In this document: positions 6,626 through 13,651 of the stretch, in pieces
How the letters are laid out: each line of letters opens with the position of its first letter
Position numbering within the stretch: the stretch's first letter is position 1
NCBI GenBank assembly: GCA_023441145.1
Contig: JAEZQN010000229.1
Span: forward strand, 1-13,651
Direction of reading: 5' to 3'
Length of the DNA stretch: 13,651 bases
Origin: Bacillota bacterium
GTDB lineage: Bacteria > Bacillota > Clostridia > Lachnospirales > Lachnospiraceae
Position numbers and translations under genes: made by a program
The notes under the pieces: model-generated
What the model was told of the DNA's origin: nothing
What the model saw: only the letters and a program-made list of their open reading frames with translations
The model's database searches: none

Positions 6626-7393
6626 ATGGAAATAATAAGTGGATATGATACAGATAGAGGACTTTTTAAGGAGAATAACCAAGATAGTCTCCTGATTAAA
6701 GTGGCTAAGACTTCCATAGGAACCGTTTCCCTAGCTGTATTATGTGATGGCATGGGTGGTCTAAATAATGGGGAGATAGCCAGTGCTATTGCAGTACAAG
6801 TCTATGAAGAATGGTTTGATTATAGATTAGCGTCTTTCTTAAGTCCATTTTCTTTTAATAGTATTATGCAGCAGATGGAAGAACAGATGAGGAAAGCAAA
6901 TCGGAAGATATTAGAGTATGGCAGAAGCCATAACATTCGTATGGGAACTACTTGTTCTGTCTTGTTACTACTGCATCAATATTTTTATATTTTTGTACAT
7001 ATTGGTGATACCAGAATTTATGAGATTAGTAGCGAAGTTAGACTGCTGACCAGGGACCATACTTTAGTAGAGAGGGAAGTAGGTCTTGGGAATCTCACTC
7101 CTTTGGAAGCTAGAACAGACAAGAGAAGGAATATTCTTTTACAGTGTCTTGGAGATAATGAATTTATACATCCTCAAGTGGAGACTGGACAAGTAAGAGA
7201 GAATAGCGTTTATTTACTGTGCTCGGATGGTTTATATCAGCAGTGTTCCAATGTGGATTTTGGTGAATTATTTGCAGGAAATATAAATACCGAGGAGGAG
7301 TTAACACTGAAATTGAAGCAGTTGATTCGTAGGTGTAGGGAAAGAAAAGAAAAGGATGATATTACAGCAGTGGGATTAAGAATCATGGCATAA
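6626..7393 (+). CDS. PP2C-family protein Ser/Thr phosphatase
   Basis: A 255-residue cytoplasmic metal-dependent (PPM/PP2C) phosphatase, the length of single-domain bacterial PrpC/Stp enzymes. The motifs appear in order: ENNQD (16-20; NQD in place of the common NED/NQD), CDGMGG (40-45, D41 and G42 metal site), MGTT, HIGDTRIY, TRDHTLV, CSDGL (D201) and KDDITAV (D244). All acidic metal ligands expected for a two-metal centre are present, so it should be active. There is no membrane segment. Start ATG 6626 has GAGGG at 6616-6620 with 5 bases of spacer. It is 14 bases upstream of the kinase gene, the classical phosphatase-kinase pair, and should remove phosphates placed by that kinase. No operon role beyond this is proven. 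Confidence 0.96.
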   Translation: MEIISGYDTDRGLFKENNQDSLLIKVAKTSIGTVSLAVLCDGMGGLNNGEIASAIAVQVYEEWFDYRLASFLSPFSFNSIMQQMEEQMRKANRKILEYGRSHNIRMGTTCSVLLLLHQYFYIFVHIGDTRIYEISSEVRLLTRDHTLVEREVGLGNLTPLEARTDKRRNILLQCLGDNEFIHPQVETGQVRENSVYLLCSDGLYQQCSNVDFGELFAGNINTEEELTLKLKQLIRRCRERKEKDDITAVGLRIMA

Positions 7394-7407
7394 AGGGGAG
7401 AATGGTC

Positions 7408-9090
7408 ATGTCCTTAGTGGGAAGAATTCTAAATAACAAGTATGAGGTGTTAAAGCTTATTGGAAATGGTGGAATGTCCAATGTATATTTAGCCATGGAC
7501 ATTCATCTTAATAAGCAATGGGCGATTAAGGAAATCTACTCTACAAATCTTGACCAGGAGCTTCTACTTCAAAGCCTGACTGCTGAAGTGAATTTAATGA
7601 AGAAGCTAGATCATCCAGCTCTTCCTAGAATTGTTGATGTCATAAAGGAAGGGGAGCTACTTTATGTTGTTATGGATTATATCGAGGGGGAGCCACTGAG
7701 TAAGATTGTGAAGATGTTTGGTGCCCAGCCTCAGGAACTTGTGATTGATTGGGGGAAACAACTTTGTCTAGTCCTTCATTATCTTCATTCTAGAAAACCA
7801 CCTATCATATATCGAGATATGAAACCCTCTAATATTATGCTATGTCCAGGTGGGAATCTTAAATTAATAGATTTTGGCATCGCTAGAGAGTATAAAGAGG
7901 GTGGTCATAGAGATACTGTAAATCTTGGAACCAAGGGCTACGCTGCGCCAGAACAATTTGGTGGTAATACTCAGACAGATGAACGAACAGATATCTATTG
8001 TTTGGGAGTGACACTATACTATCTTCTGACTAATGTGAGCCCTGATAATCAACCATTTGACCTAAAACCTATTCGAGAGAATAATCCAGCTCTGTCAAGT
8101 GGGCTTGAAAAGATTATACAAACGTGCATACAGCCTAAACCAGAACATCGCTATCAATCAGTTATGGAAGTTCTCTATGATTTAGGTAGATACCAAGAGA
8201 TTGACGAAACGTACCGAAAACAGCAAAAGAAAACCCTTCATCGTTTTGTTAGGTGTTCCATTGTTGCTGTTTGCTTTTTTGTTGTAAGCATTCTGTTTTA
8301 CTTTATTAATCGAAGAATTGAACAGCTAAACTATGAGAATATAATGCAGCAAGCCAGTATGACAGCTGATATCAATAAGCAAAAGGATTTTCTTCTTAAA
8401 GCAATTGAAATTAATCCAGAGCTCATAGAGCCTTATCTGAAGTTACTTCAACTCTATAAAGAGGATGGTATCTATACATTAGAGGAAAATGAACAGATTC
8501 TAACGGTTATAATGAATCATGATAAGAGTATAAAGGGAAGTGAGGATTACGTATCCTTAGCCTTTCAAATTGGAAAGCTGTATTGGTATTATTACGACTA
8601 TGGAACCACATATTCAAAGGATAATCATGTTACTAGGATGAAAAGTTCTATACCCTGGTTTGAGCAAGTGACCCAGTATGGTGATACGGAAAGTGATAAT
8701 TATAATATGGCACTTATTTATTATAATATTGGTGTTTTTAACAGAGATATTAACCTTGCTATTGAAGAGGCTTCGGATAAAGGAAGCTATTTGTTCTATT
8801 GGACAAATCTGAAAGAGATGTTTGACTTAGTAGAGCAGGAGAGAGAAGAGAGTGACATAGTGAAATTGGAACTCTATAGAGTGATATCTAATGGAGTAGA
8901 ATTATATGCGAGAAAATTCAAGGGAGACGGTGTTGAAAAAAAGGAATTACTGAATTATTATACCAAAGTTCTTCTTAGCACTAAAGAGTTACCAGCAAAT
9001 ACAGATAAAACAATCAATATGAAAAACTTTATTTTATCTAGGGAGGATAAAGTACTCTGGGCCATTGATAATGCTTATGAGTTAGAGTAG
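7408..9090 (+). CDS. Transmembrane Ser/Thr protein kinase with TPR-like extracellular domain
   Basis: A 560-residue Hanks-type kinase. The catalytic domain (about residues 11-265) has the glycine loop IGNGGMSNV, the ATP lysine in WAIKEI (K41), YRDMKPSN (D137 base, N142; Tyr in place of the His of HRD), DFG (D155), GYAAPEQ (E182) and DIYCLGVTLYYLL. A basic stretch (QQKKTLHRFVR) precedes one membrane helix (283-300), giving kinase inside and C-terminus outside. The outer part (about 305-560) lacks PASTA repeats. It contains helical repeats resembling TPR, such as 'DFLLKAIEINPELIEPYLKL' and 'YYNIGVF', and is Tyr/Glu/Asp rich. It may sense a protein or surface state rather than muropeptides. Start ATG 7408 has GGGGAG at 7395-7400 with 7 bases of spacer; ATG 7402 is only one base from that site and is disfavoured. 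It sits between the PP2C gene and an unknown membrane protein gene. Confidence 0.95.
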   Translation: MSLVGRILNNKYEVLKLIGNGGMSNVYLAMDIHLNKQWAIKEIYSTNLDQELLLQSLTAEVNLMKKLDHPALPRIVDVIKEGELLYVVMDYIEGEPLSKIVKMFGAQPQELVIDWGKQLCLVLHYLHSRKPPIIYRDMKPSNIMLCPGGNLKLIDFGIAREYKEGGHRDTVNLGTKGYAAPEQFGGNTQTDERTDIYCLGVTLYYLLTNVSPDNQPFDLKPIRENNPALSSGLEKIIQTCIQPKPEHRYQSVMEVLYDLGRYQEIDETYRKQQKKTLHRFVRCSIVAVCFFVVSILFYFINRRIEQLNYENIMQQASMTADINKQKDFLLKAIEINPELIEPYLKLLQLYKEDGIYTLEENEQILTVIMNHDKSIKGSEDYVSLAFQIGKLYWYYYDYGTTYSKDNHVTRMKSSIPWFEQVTQYGDTESDNYNMALIYYNIGVFNRDINLAIEEASDKGSYLFYWTNLKEMFDLVEQEREESDIVKLELYRVISNGVELYARKFKGDGVEKKELLNYYTKVLLSTKELPANTDKTINMKNFILSREDKVLWAIDNAYELE

Positions 9091-9115
9091 TTTTCTATTG
9101 ATTACTATGTAGTAA

Positions 9116-9122
9116 GGGGGAG
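9116..9122 (+). promoter_or_regulatory. Ribosome binding site that points to an ATT start codon
   Basis: GGGGGAG at 9116-9122 is among the strongest Shine-Dalgarno sequences of the window. In the only long open frame the codon six bases downstream is ATT (9129-9131); no ATG, GTG or TTG of that frame lies within range. TTG at 9130 is in another frame and is followed at once by TAA. Confidence 0.7.
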
Positions 9123-9128
9123 ATTTCT

Positions 9129-9671
9129 ATTGTAATCTATCGGTTCATTTCAAGCATTAGTTTTCTAATAGCAATCATCTTATTGGTTTCTGCCATTTAT
9201 CAATGGTTTAGCAATCATATCTATCGTATCATTCAGGATTTATCCGGCAGTACTCGTGTTAAGCAAGTTAAGTATCTTAAAGATAACAGTATGCTTCTTA
9301 ACACAAGTATTTGTAATAAAAAAATGAGTAGTCTGAATCAGTTGGTAGAGGCATATTTGCAGCAGGATAAAGTGCAGACTGTGACACTACCAGATCTTAT
9401 CATACCAAATGATTTGAAGGAAGGTATACAGAATTGGTCCATCTATCCTATGGAACCTAGGAGAAACCCTGTAGATGATGAGGAGGTAATTGACATTACC
9501 CAGGTCCTCAGTAGCTATGATATCTTAGAAAAGGATGGGGAGCCACTAGAAATGTTTAAACAGAATAGACAACATCCCTATAAAAATATCATATTACCTG
9601 AATGTCAAGGGGTATCATTTAGAGTGGTCAAGAGCTGCATAGTGGTTCATTGGAGACTGTATGATTTGTAG
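9129..9671 (+). CDS. Unrecognised single-pass membrane protein, ATT start
   Basis: A 180-residue protein of no family I recognise, 38 bases after the kinase and 37 before the leucine-rich repeat gene. Translated from ATT 9129 it begins IVIYRF and then has a hydrophobic helix (about residues 6-24, SSISFLIAIILLVSAIYQW). The segment after the helix is basic (HIYR, TRVKQVKYLK), so the positive-inside rule favours a C-terminal domain in the cytoplasm. That domain has an amphipathic helix-like part (about 45-80), a middle 'VTLPDLIIPNDLKEGIQNW' segment, an acidic patch before Thr124 (DDEEVIDITQVL, 116-127), and a beta-rich end. The next start downstream, TTG 9183, has no ribosome site and would remove most of the membrane helix. 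A role as partner or substrate of the kinase is inference from position only. Confidence 0.68.
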   Translation: MVIYRFISSISFLIAIILLVSAIYQWFSNHIYRIIQDLSGSTRVKQVKYLKDNSMLLNTSICNKKMSSLNQLVEAYLQQDKVQTVTLPDLIIPNDLKEGIQNWSIYPMEPRRNPVDDEEVIDITQVLSSYDILEKDGEPLEMFKQNRQHPYKNIILPECQGVSFRVVKSCIVVHWRLYDL

Positions 9672-9708
9672 TTTTAGGGAATTTGGAAAAATAATGAGGA
9701 GGAGAGTT

Positions 9709-11754
9709 ATGAAAAATTACAAAAAAAAATTGTTTGGGATAGTAGTGCTAAGTGCTGTACTTTGGATGTTTCAATTAGTATTCTCATCAGATCAGGTAAA
9801 TGCTGAGGAAACAACAATTTTGGTAAGTGGGGATTATCAATATAAGGTTTTAGGGGATGGAACAGCAGAAATCTGTGGCTATATTGGCTTAGGAGGAGAA
9901 ATAACAATACCAGCAAATATTGATGGTAAAGCTGTAAGTAGGATTGGGGATAAAGCGTTTTATCAAAAAAATTCTATTACAAAGGTTGTTATTGAGAATG
10001 GGATTAGGGAACTAGGTAATAGTTGTTTTTGGGATTGTGAGTACTTAGTTTCGGTTTATCTTCCAGATAGTGTGGAGAAAATAGAAAAAGATATTTTTTA
10101 TGGTAATACGAGACTAAAGGAGGTTAGGCTATCAAGTAAACTTAGAAGTATACCAGATGGTATGTTTTGTTGGTGTACTTCACTAGCGTATATAGAGATA
10201 CCAAGTAGTGTTGACACAATTGGTAGTGATGCATTTGGTAATTGTGGTAGCTTAATAGAAGTCTATCTTCCCGATAGTGTTACCATGTTAAAGGATGGCG
10301 CATTCTATGGATGCAAACAGTTACAACGTATAAGGCTATCACCAAAAACAGATTTTATATCTGAGCAGGTATTTGATCGCACTGAAAATTTATTATGGAT
10401 TACTAATGTGGATTTTAGAAAGCTATCAATAACTGAAAACTTCTCTAAAATCAGTGTTTTATCAGAATCACAAAGCATTTTCCTGGAAGATTATGCTTTT
10501 CAGAATAGCATGCTTAAAGATAAGGTTATCGTTATAAAGCATAATAATTATGTTGGGAAAGAAGTTTTTTCACCAGGAACTATATTGTGTGGAAAGATAG
10601 GAACTGATATAGAGACTTATGCTAAAGCAAATAACCATGTTTTTATAGAGTACATAAAGGTAGAAGTGTTGAGCTTAAACAAGACAACTGCCTTATTACA
10701 TTGGAATAAAGATAATACATTGCAATTGTCCCATAGTGTCTCACCAGCTACAGCAACTATTACGCAGGTAGGATATTATTCTTCTAATCCTAAAGTAGCC
10801 ACTGTAGATGGAGAAGGCAAGGTTACTGCTCTTTCAGAAGGTAAGGCTATGATTACGGCAGTATCTCTTGATAATGAGAACTTAACTTCTAGTTGTGAGT
10901 TAACAGTTACCACAGCTTTACAAGGTATGAGTATCTCTAAGAAGTCTGCTATCATCTATCCAGGTAAAGCAAATCGATTACAACTTTCTGTAATCTCTAC
11001 TCCAAGAAATATAAAAGACTGGCAAGTGGCTTGGAGTAGCTCCAATACAAAGATTGCTAAGGTAGATCAAACAGGAAAGGTCATCGGAATCAACCCAGGA
11101 ACTGTCATTATTACAGCAACAAGTAGTAATATAAAGGTTTCCTGTAAGGTTACAGTAAGGCCAGCTGATTTGTCCGGATTCACCATGGAGAAACAGACCA
11201 CCTCATCCATTTCTCTAAAGTGGAAGAGAGCTACAGGAGTATCTGGTTATACCTTGTATGGTTATAACAATAAAAGTAAAAAGTATCAGGCCATTTGTAA
11301 TATTAGTGGTACAAAAAGCTCCTATGTCCTAAAGCAATTTATAAATAAGAAAAGGTTATCCTCAGAAAGTACGTATCAGTTATATTTAAGATCCTATAAG
11401 ATTATTGAAGGTAAATCATATTACGGAAAAGGCATGGCACTTAAAGTTGCTACAAAACCAGATCAGGTGAGAACAGTAACTTTGAGAAAAATAAAAACTT
11501 CTAAAGCTACAGGTTGGAAAATAACCTGGAAAAAGGTGACAGGGGCTTCTGGTTATAAGGTTTATGTATCCACTAATAAGGGAAGAACATATAAGAAAGT
11601 AGCAAGTTTAAACAATCCTAATAAAACGGCTTACCAATTGACCAAGGCTAAAAGGAAGACAACTTACTATATTAAGATAAGTGCCTATAAAAACATTGAT
11701 AAGAAGAACATAGAAGGTGTACAAAGTAAGACAAGAATGATCAAAATTTACTAA
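9709..11754 (+). CDS. Secreted BspA-type leucine-rich repeat protein with Big_2 and FN3-like domains
   Basis: A 681-residue exported protein. A signal peptide (MKNYKKKL plus a hydrophobic stretch) probably ends at VNA before EE, near residue 34. Six contiguous 23-residue repeats of the BspA/LRR_5 type (80-217) are followed by degenerate repeat material ending in the typical 'IETYAKANNHVFI' cap (about 306-317). Two Big_2 Ig-like domains follow (about 318-403 and 405-484, with 'SSNPKVATVDGEGKVTAL' and 'SSSNTKIAKVDQTGKV'), then two FN3-like domains (about 486-584 and 585-681, each with 'W(K)..tG.sGY.(L/V)Y'). No LPxTG motif, choline-binding repeat or SLH domain is seen, so its attachment is unclear. 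It may bind host, plant or cell-surface ligands, as BspA proteins do. Start ATG 9709 has AGGAGG at 9697-9702 and 6 bases of spacer; ATG 9661 is inside the preceding gene and lacks a ribosome site. Confidence 0.93.
   Translation: MKNYKKKLFGIVVLSAVLWMFQLVFSSDQVNAEETTILVSGDYQYKVLGDGTAEICGYIGLGGEITIPANIDGKAVSRIGDKAFYQKNSITKVVIENGIRELGNSCFWDCEYLVSVYLPDSVEKIEKDIFYGNTRLKEVRLSSKLRSIPDGMFCWCTSLAYIEIPSSVDTIGSDAFGNCGSLIEVYLPDSVTMLKDGAFYGCKQLQRIRLSPKTDFISEQVFDRTENLLWITNVDFRKLSITENFSKISVLSESQSIFLEDYAFQNSMLKDKVIVIKHNNYVGKEVFSPGTILCGKIGTDIETYAKANNHVFIEYIKVEVLSLNKTTALLHWNKDNTLQLSHSVSPATATITQVGYYSSNPKVATVDGEGKVTALSEGKAMITAVSLDNENLTSSCELTVTTALQGMSISKKSAIIYPGKANRLQLSVISTPRNIKDWQVAWSSSNTKIAKVDQTGKVIGINPGTVIITATSSNIKVSCKVTVRPADLSGFTMEKQTTSSISLKWKRATGVSGYTLYGYNNKSKKYQAICNISGTKSSYVLKQFINKKRLSSESTYQLYLRSYKIIEGKSYYGKGMALKVATKPDQVRTVTLRKIKTSKATGWKITWKKVTGASGYKVYVSTNKGRTYKKVASLNNPNKTAYQLTKAKRKTTYYIKISAYKNIDKKNIEGVQSKTRMIKIY
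9946..10359 (+). repeat. Six tandem 23-residue BspA leucine-rich repeats
   Basis: Within the preceding protein, residues 80-217 divide without gaps into six units of exactly 23 residues. The pattern is G/.(D/S).(A/C/I)F..C..L..V.LP.SV..I. Units 2 and 5 share YLPDSV. Four units carry Cys at the same position after the Phe (DCEYL, WCTSL, NCGSL, GCKQL). The DNA is diverged, so this is old duplication, not a recent expansion. Confidence 0.85.
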
Positions 11755-11787
11755 GTGGAGGGTAGAAGAGTATAGGGAGGGTATAGT

Positions 11788-13651
11788 GTGAGCAAGGCGC
11801 ATAGATGGTTTATTAGGCAAGGATGTAAAGTGATTCTCATCCTAGTCTTTTGTTGTCTACTATTTAAGTATGGTGTATCTAATATTTACAATAGCGTTCA
11901 CGGTGAGAAAGAGAAAGCTAGAATTAGTATTGAGATTATCAGTACAGGAGAGGGGCAAATAAAAGTATTAGAAGGGGAAGCTTGCGTATTATCGGGCAAT
12001 GGATTAGTGACAGTTTCTGAATCCTCTAATATTAAGCTTCAATTGACTAGTCAGGATAACAATCTAATTGGCTACTTTAGGGTGAATGGCGTAGAGAAGG
12101 AATTCTCGAAGGGACAATACTGGGAAGAAGAGCTAAAGAATCTAACTGAAGATATTAGTATAGAAGTTGGCTTTCAGGTATACAACACCATTATTATCGA
12201 CAAGCAAGAGAGCTATGAGATAGAGGTAAGTGGAGCAGAGTACTGTGCTAAAACTAAGGAAATGTCTGACTGTTATTTCTATGGTACAGATACGTTATTA
12301 GTGAAGGTACTTCCTAAGGAATATTGGCTCCTTCAAGGGGTTCAGTTAGATGGGAAGATGTTTGCTCCTGAAGAGATAGAAACATTAATGAAAAAAGTAA
12401 ATTATTATGAAGTATTTGTAAACAATAATATAAAACATTTATCTGTTGCATTTGTTAAGGAAAAGATTCCAGTTACCATAAAAAATGGGGATGGGACTTT
12501 ATATATTAATGGTGTACTAGTAAAGGATGGACAAGAGATTGAGCGTTGTTCTGAGTACGAGGTTACCTATATAGTTCCAGAGGAAGCGACGCTTGTTAAT
12601 ACAATGTATTTTAATATGGAGAAAGTTGAATTTTTATCAGATAATGAAAGCTGGGAAACCTACCATTTTACTCAAAAGGACAACCAGAACGAAGTAATTA
12701 TTCGTGTAATTGAAAATGATGCACAGATTGTTACATCCTGTAGAGATTACTTTGATTTGAAAAAGCAGGGAAAGAATATATATTGGCCACTAAAGTATAA
12801 TACAGTTTATATAAAACAAAAGGAAATTACCTTAGAATGTTTAGGAGCAAGTAGAGTTAATAAAGTAATGTTTAATAATAATATTACCAATATTAATAAT
12901 ACACTTAAAATACCTACTCCTGCTTCTATTAATAAAATTGGTATTAAATTGGACCAGGGCTTAGTCGTCTGCCTCACACCTCTTCATTTCGTCTATGATG
13001 GGAATGCACCTATTATCTCAAACTATTCAATTAAGACGTATCCCACAATCAAAGATAAAACCCCACAAATTGACCTTACTGTTGTAGCTAAAGACACCGG
13101 AGAGGCAGGAATTGATCAGATTCTGTGTGGATCTTATGAGGAGTATAATCAGTGGGTTTCCAAAGTTGAATCAGGTGAATATGAAAGTCTGCATGAGAAG
13201 GAGGATTCTCAAGTAGAAATCACTTTTCCGAATCAAGAGAGTCATAGCAATAATGATTATTATGTATGGGCAATTGACTGTGCTGCTAATATATCTGAGG
13301 CTGTTAAGTTGGATATGCAAGGGCCTGTACTTCAGTGCAGTAATGGGGATCAGTGGCACAACTCTGAATTTCAAGTGACAGGGGTGGCCGATGAAGATAT
13401 CGAGAGTATTTTTTATAGTAGCTCTTATGATGCATTTTTACAGCATACCTACAAAGCCCAGCCTGTGAAGAAGGATGGACAGTCGGAAGAACGAGAAGAA
13501 CAGCACTCTGGTAAAAGTAAAAGCAATACATGGACATTTACATTACCTGCCAAGGAAAATAAGATTCAGACTTATTATATTTGGGGGTATGACATATATG
13601 GTAATAAATCTACATTTCCTTGTATCTATGAGTCGAAGACCGATGTAACAG
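11788..13651 (+). CDS. Large membrane-anchored protein with repeated beta-sandwich-like modules (3' truncated)
   Basis: An open frame of at least 621 codons that runs off the right edge. Start GTG 11788 has GGGAGG at 11775-11780 and 7 bases of spacer, 33 bases after the leucine-rich repeat gene. A basic N-terminus (SKAHRWFIRQGCK) precedes a hydrophobic segment (about 15-30), a signal peptide or signal anchor with the rest outside. The outer region is beta-rich with no enzyme motif. Its first part ('GEGQIKVLEGEACVLSGNG', 'YFRVNGVEKEFSKGQYW') resembles bacterial repeat and Ig-like surface modules. Later modules end in a recurrent Y-Y-x-W-x-x-D-x-x-x-N-x-S motif at 491-503 and 596-608, with 'D..AP.I' or 'QGPVL' at module starts, as in Ig-like adhesin repeats. 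Cysteines are unusually frequent for a secreted protein (about 11 in the outer part). An adhesin or matrix function is inferred; the C-terminus and attachment signal are not in the window. Confidence 0.85.
   Translation, partial: MSKAHRWFIRQGCKVILILVFCCLLFKYGVSNIYNSVHGEKEKARISIEIISTGEGQIKVLEGEACVLSGNGLVTVSESSNIKLQLTSQDNNLIGYFRVNGVEKEFSKGQYWEEELKNLTEDISIEVGFQVYNTIIIDKQESYEIEVSGAEYCAKTKEMSDCYFYGTDTLLVKVLPKEYWLLQGVQLDGKMFAPEEIETLMKKVNYYEVFVNNNIKHLSVAFVKEKIPVTIKNGDGTLYINGVLVKDGQEIERCSEYEVTYIVPEEATLVNTMYFNMEKVEFLSDNESWETYHFTQKDNQNEVIIRVIENDAQIVTSCRDYFDLKKQGKNIYWPLKYNTVYIKQKEITLECLGASRVNKVMFNNNITNINNTLKIPTPASINKIGIKLDQGLVVCLTPLHFVYDGNAPIISNYSIKTYPTIKDKTPQIDLTVVAKDTGEAGIDQILCGSYEEYNQWVSKVESGEYESLHEKEDSQVEITFPNQESHSNNDYYVWAIDCAANISEAVKLDMQGPVLQCSNGDQWHNSEFQVTGVADEDIESIFYSSSYDAFLQHTYKAQPVKKDGQSEEREEQHSGKSKSNTWTFTLPAKENKIQTYYIWGYDIYGNKSTFPCIYESKTDVT

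Noticed and set aside
9707..9916. Minus-strand open frame opposite the leucine-rich repeat protein start
   Set aside because: Antisense shadow of the signal peptide region with a low-complexity hydrophobic product and no ribosome site.
9946..10359. Recent tandem duplication or assembly artefact in the repeat region
   Set aside because: The six units agree in length and protein pattern but differ widely in DNA, as expected for old leucine-rich repeats.
11608..11820. Minus-strand open frame across the junction of the last two genes
   Set aside because: It covers two well-supported plus-strand genes and their ribosome site, with no protein similarity noticed.
13171..13537. Two overlapping minus-strand open frames inside the last gene
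   Set aside because: Both are antisense to a continuous 621-codon frame with a good start; they have no supporting signals.
6626..13651. Type VII (ESX-like) or Tad pilus secretion locus suggested by the kinase-phosphatase pair
   Set aside because: No FtsK/EssC ATPase, WXG100 protein, FHA protein, pilin or prepilin peptidase is present in the window.

Overview
The window looks like chromosome from a low-GC Gram-positive anaerobe, most likely a Lachnospiraceae (Clostridium cluster XIVa) member related to Lachnoclostridium phytofermentans. This is an inference from the A+T-rich DNA, the strong GGGGGAG-type ribosome binding sites, GTG starts, the SH3-NlpC/P60 and BspA/Big_2/FN3 surface architectures, and the style of the membrane Ser/Thr kinase. 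No rRNA, tRNA, CRISPR, transposase, integrase or phage gene was seen.

Left part (1-4270) holds separate housekeeping or accessory genes. These are the 3' end of a D-2-hydroxyacid (glycerate-type) dehydrogenase, a convergent GNAT acetyltransferase whose 3' end overlaps it by 15 bases, a secreted SH3-SH3-NlpC/P60 cell wall hydrolase with its own extended -10 promoter, and a convergent orphan carbamate kinase that shares a perfect 14-bp terminator hairpin with it. Next comes a TtcA-like PP-loop protein that has lost its catalytic motifs. A lipoprotein (4411-6510) with a repetitive beta-rich region and a C-terminal HExxH metallopeptidase-like domain follows and is closed by a strong terminator at 6512-6552.

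Right part (6565-13651) appears to be one transcription unit. It starts at a near-consensus promoter just after that terminator and runs off the window. Its order is: PP2C phosphatase; transmembrane Ser/Thr kinase with a TPR-like, non-PASTA outer domain; an unrecognised single-membrane-segment protein apparently started from ATT; a secreted protein with six exact-length 23-residue BspA-type leucine-rich repeats, two Big_2 and two FN3-like domains; and a large membrane-anchored protein with repeated beta-sandwich-like modules, at least 621 residues long and incomplete here. Gaps are 14, 38, 37 and 33 bases, with no terminator seen.

The inferred theme of the right part is a reversible Ser/Thr phosphorylation switch coupled to surface adhesin-like proteins, with the unknown membrane protein as a possible cytoplasmic phospho-target. 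This is the best candidate in the window for an undescribed system. Its function cannot be deduced from sequence alone and the cluster is cut off at the right edge.
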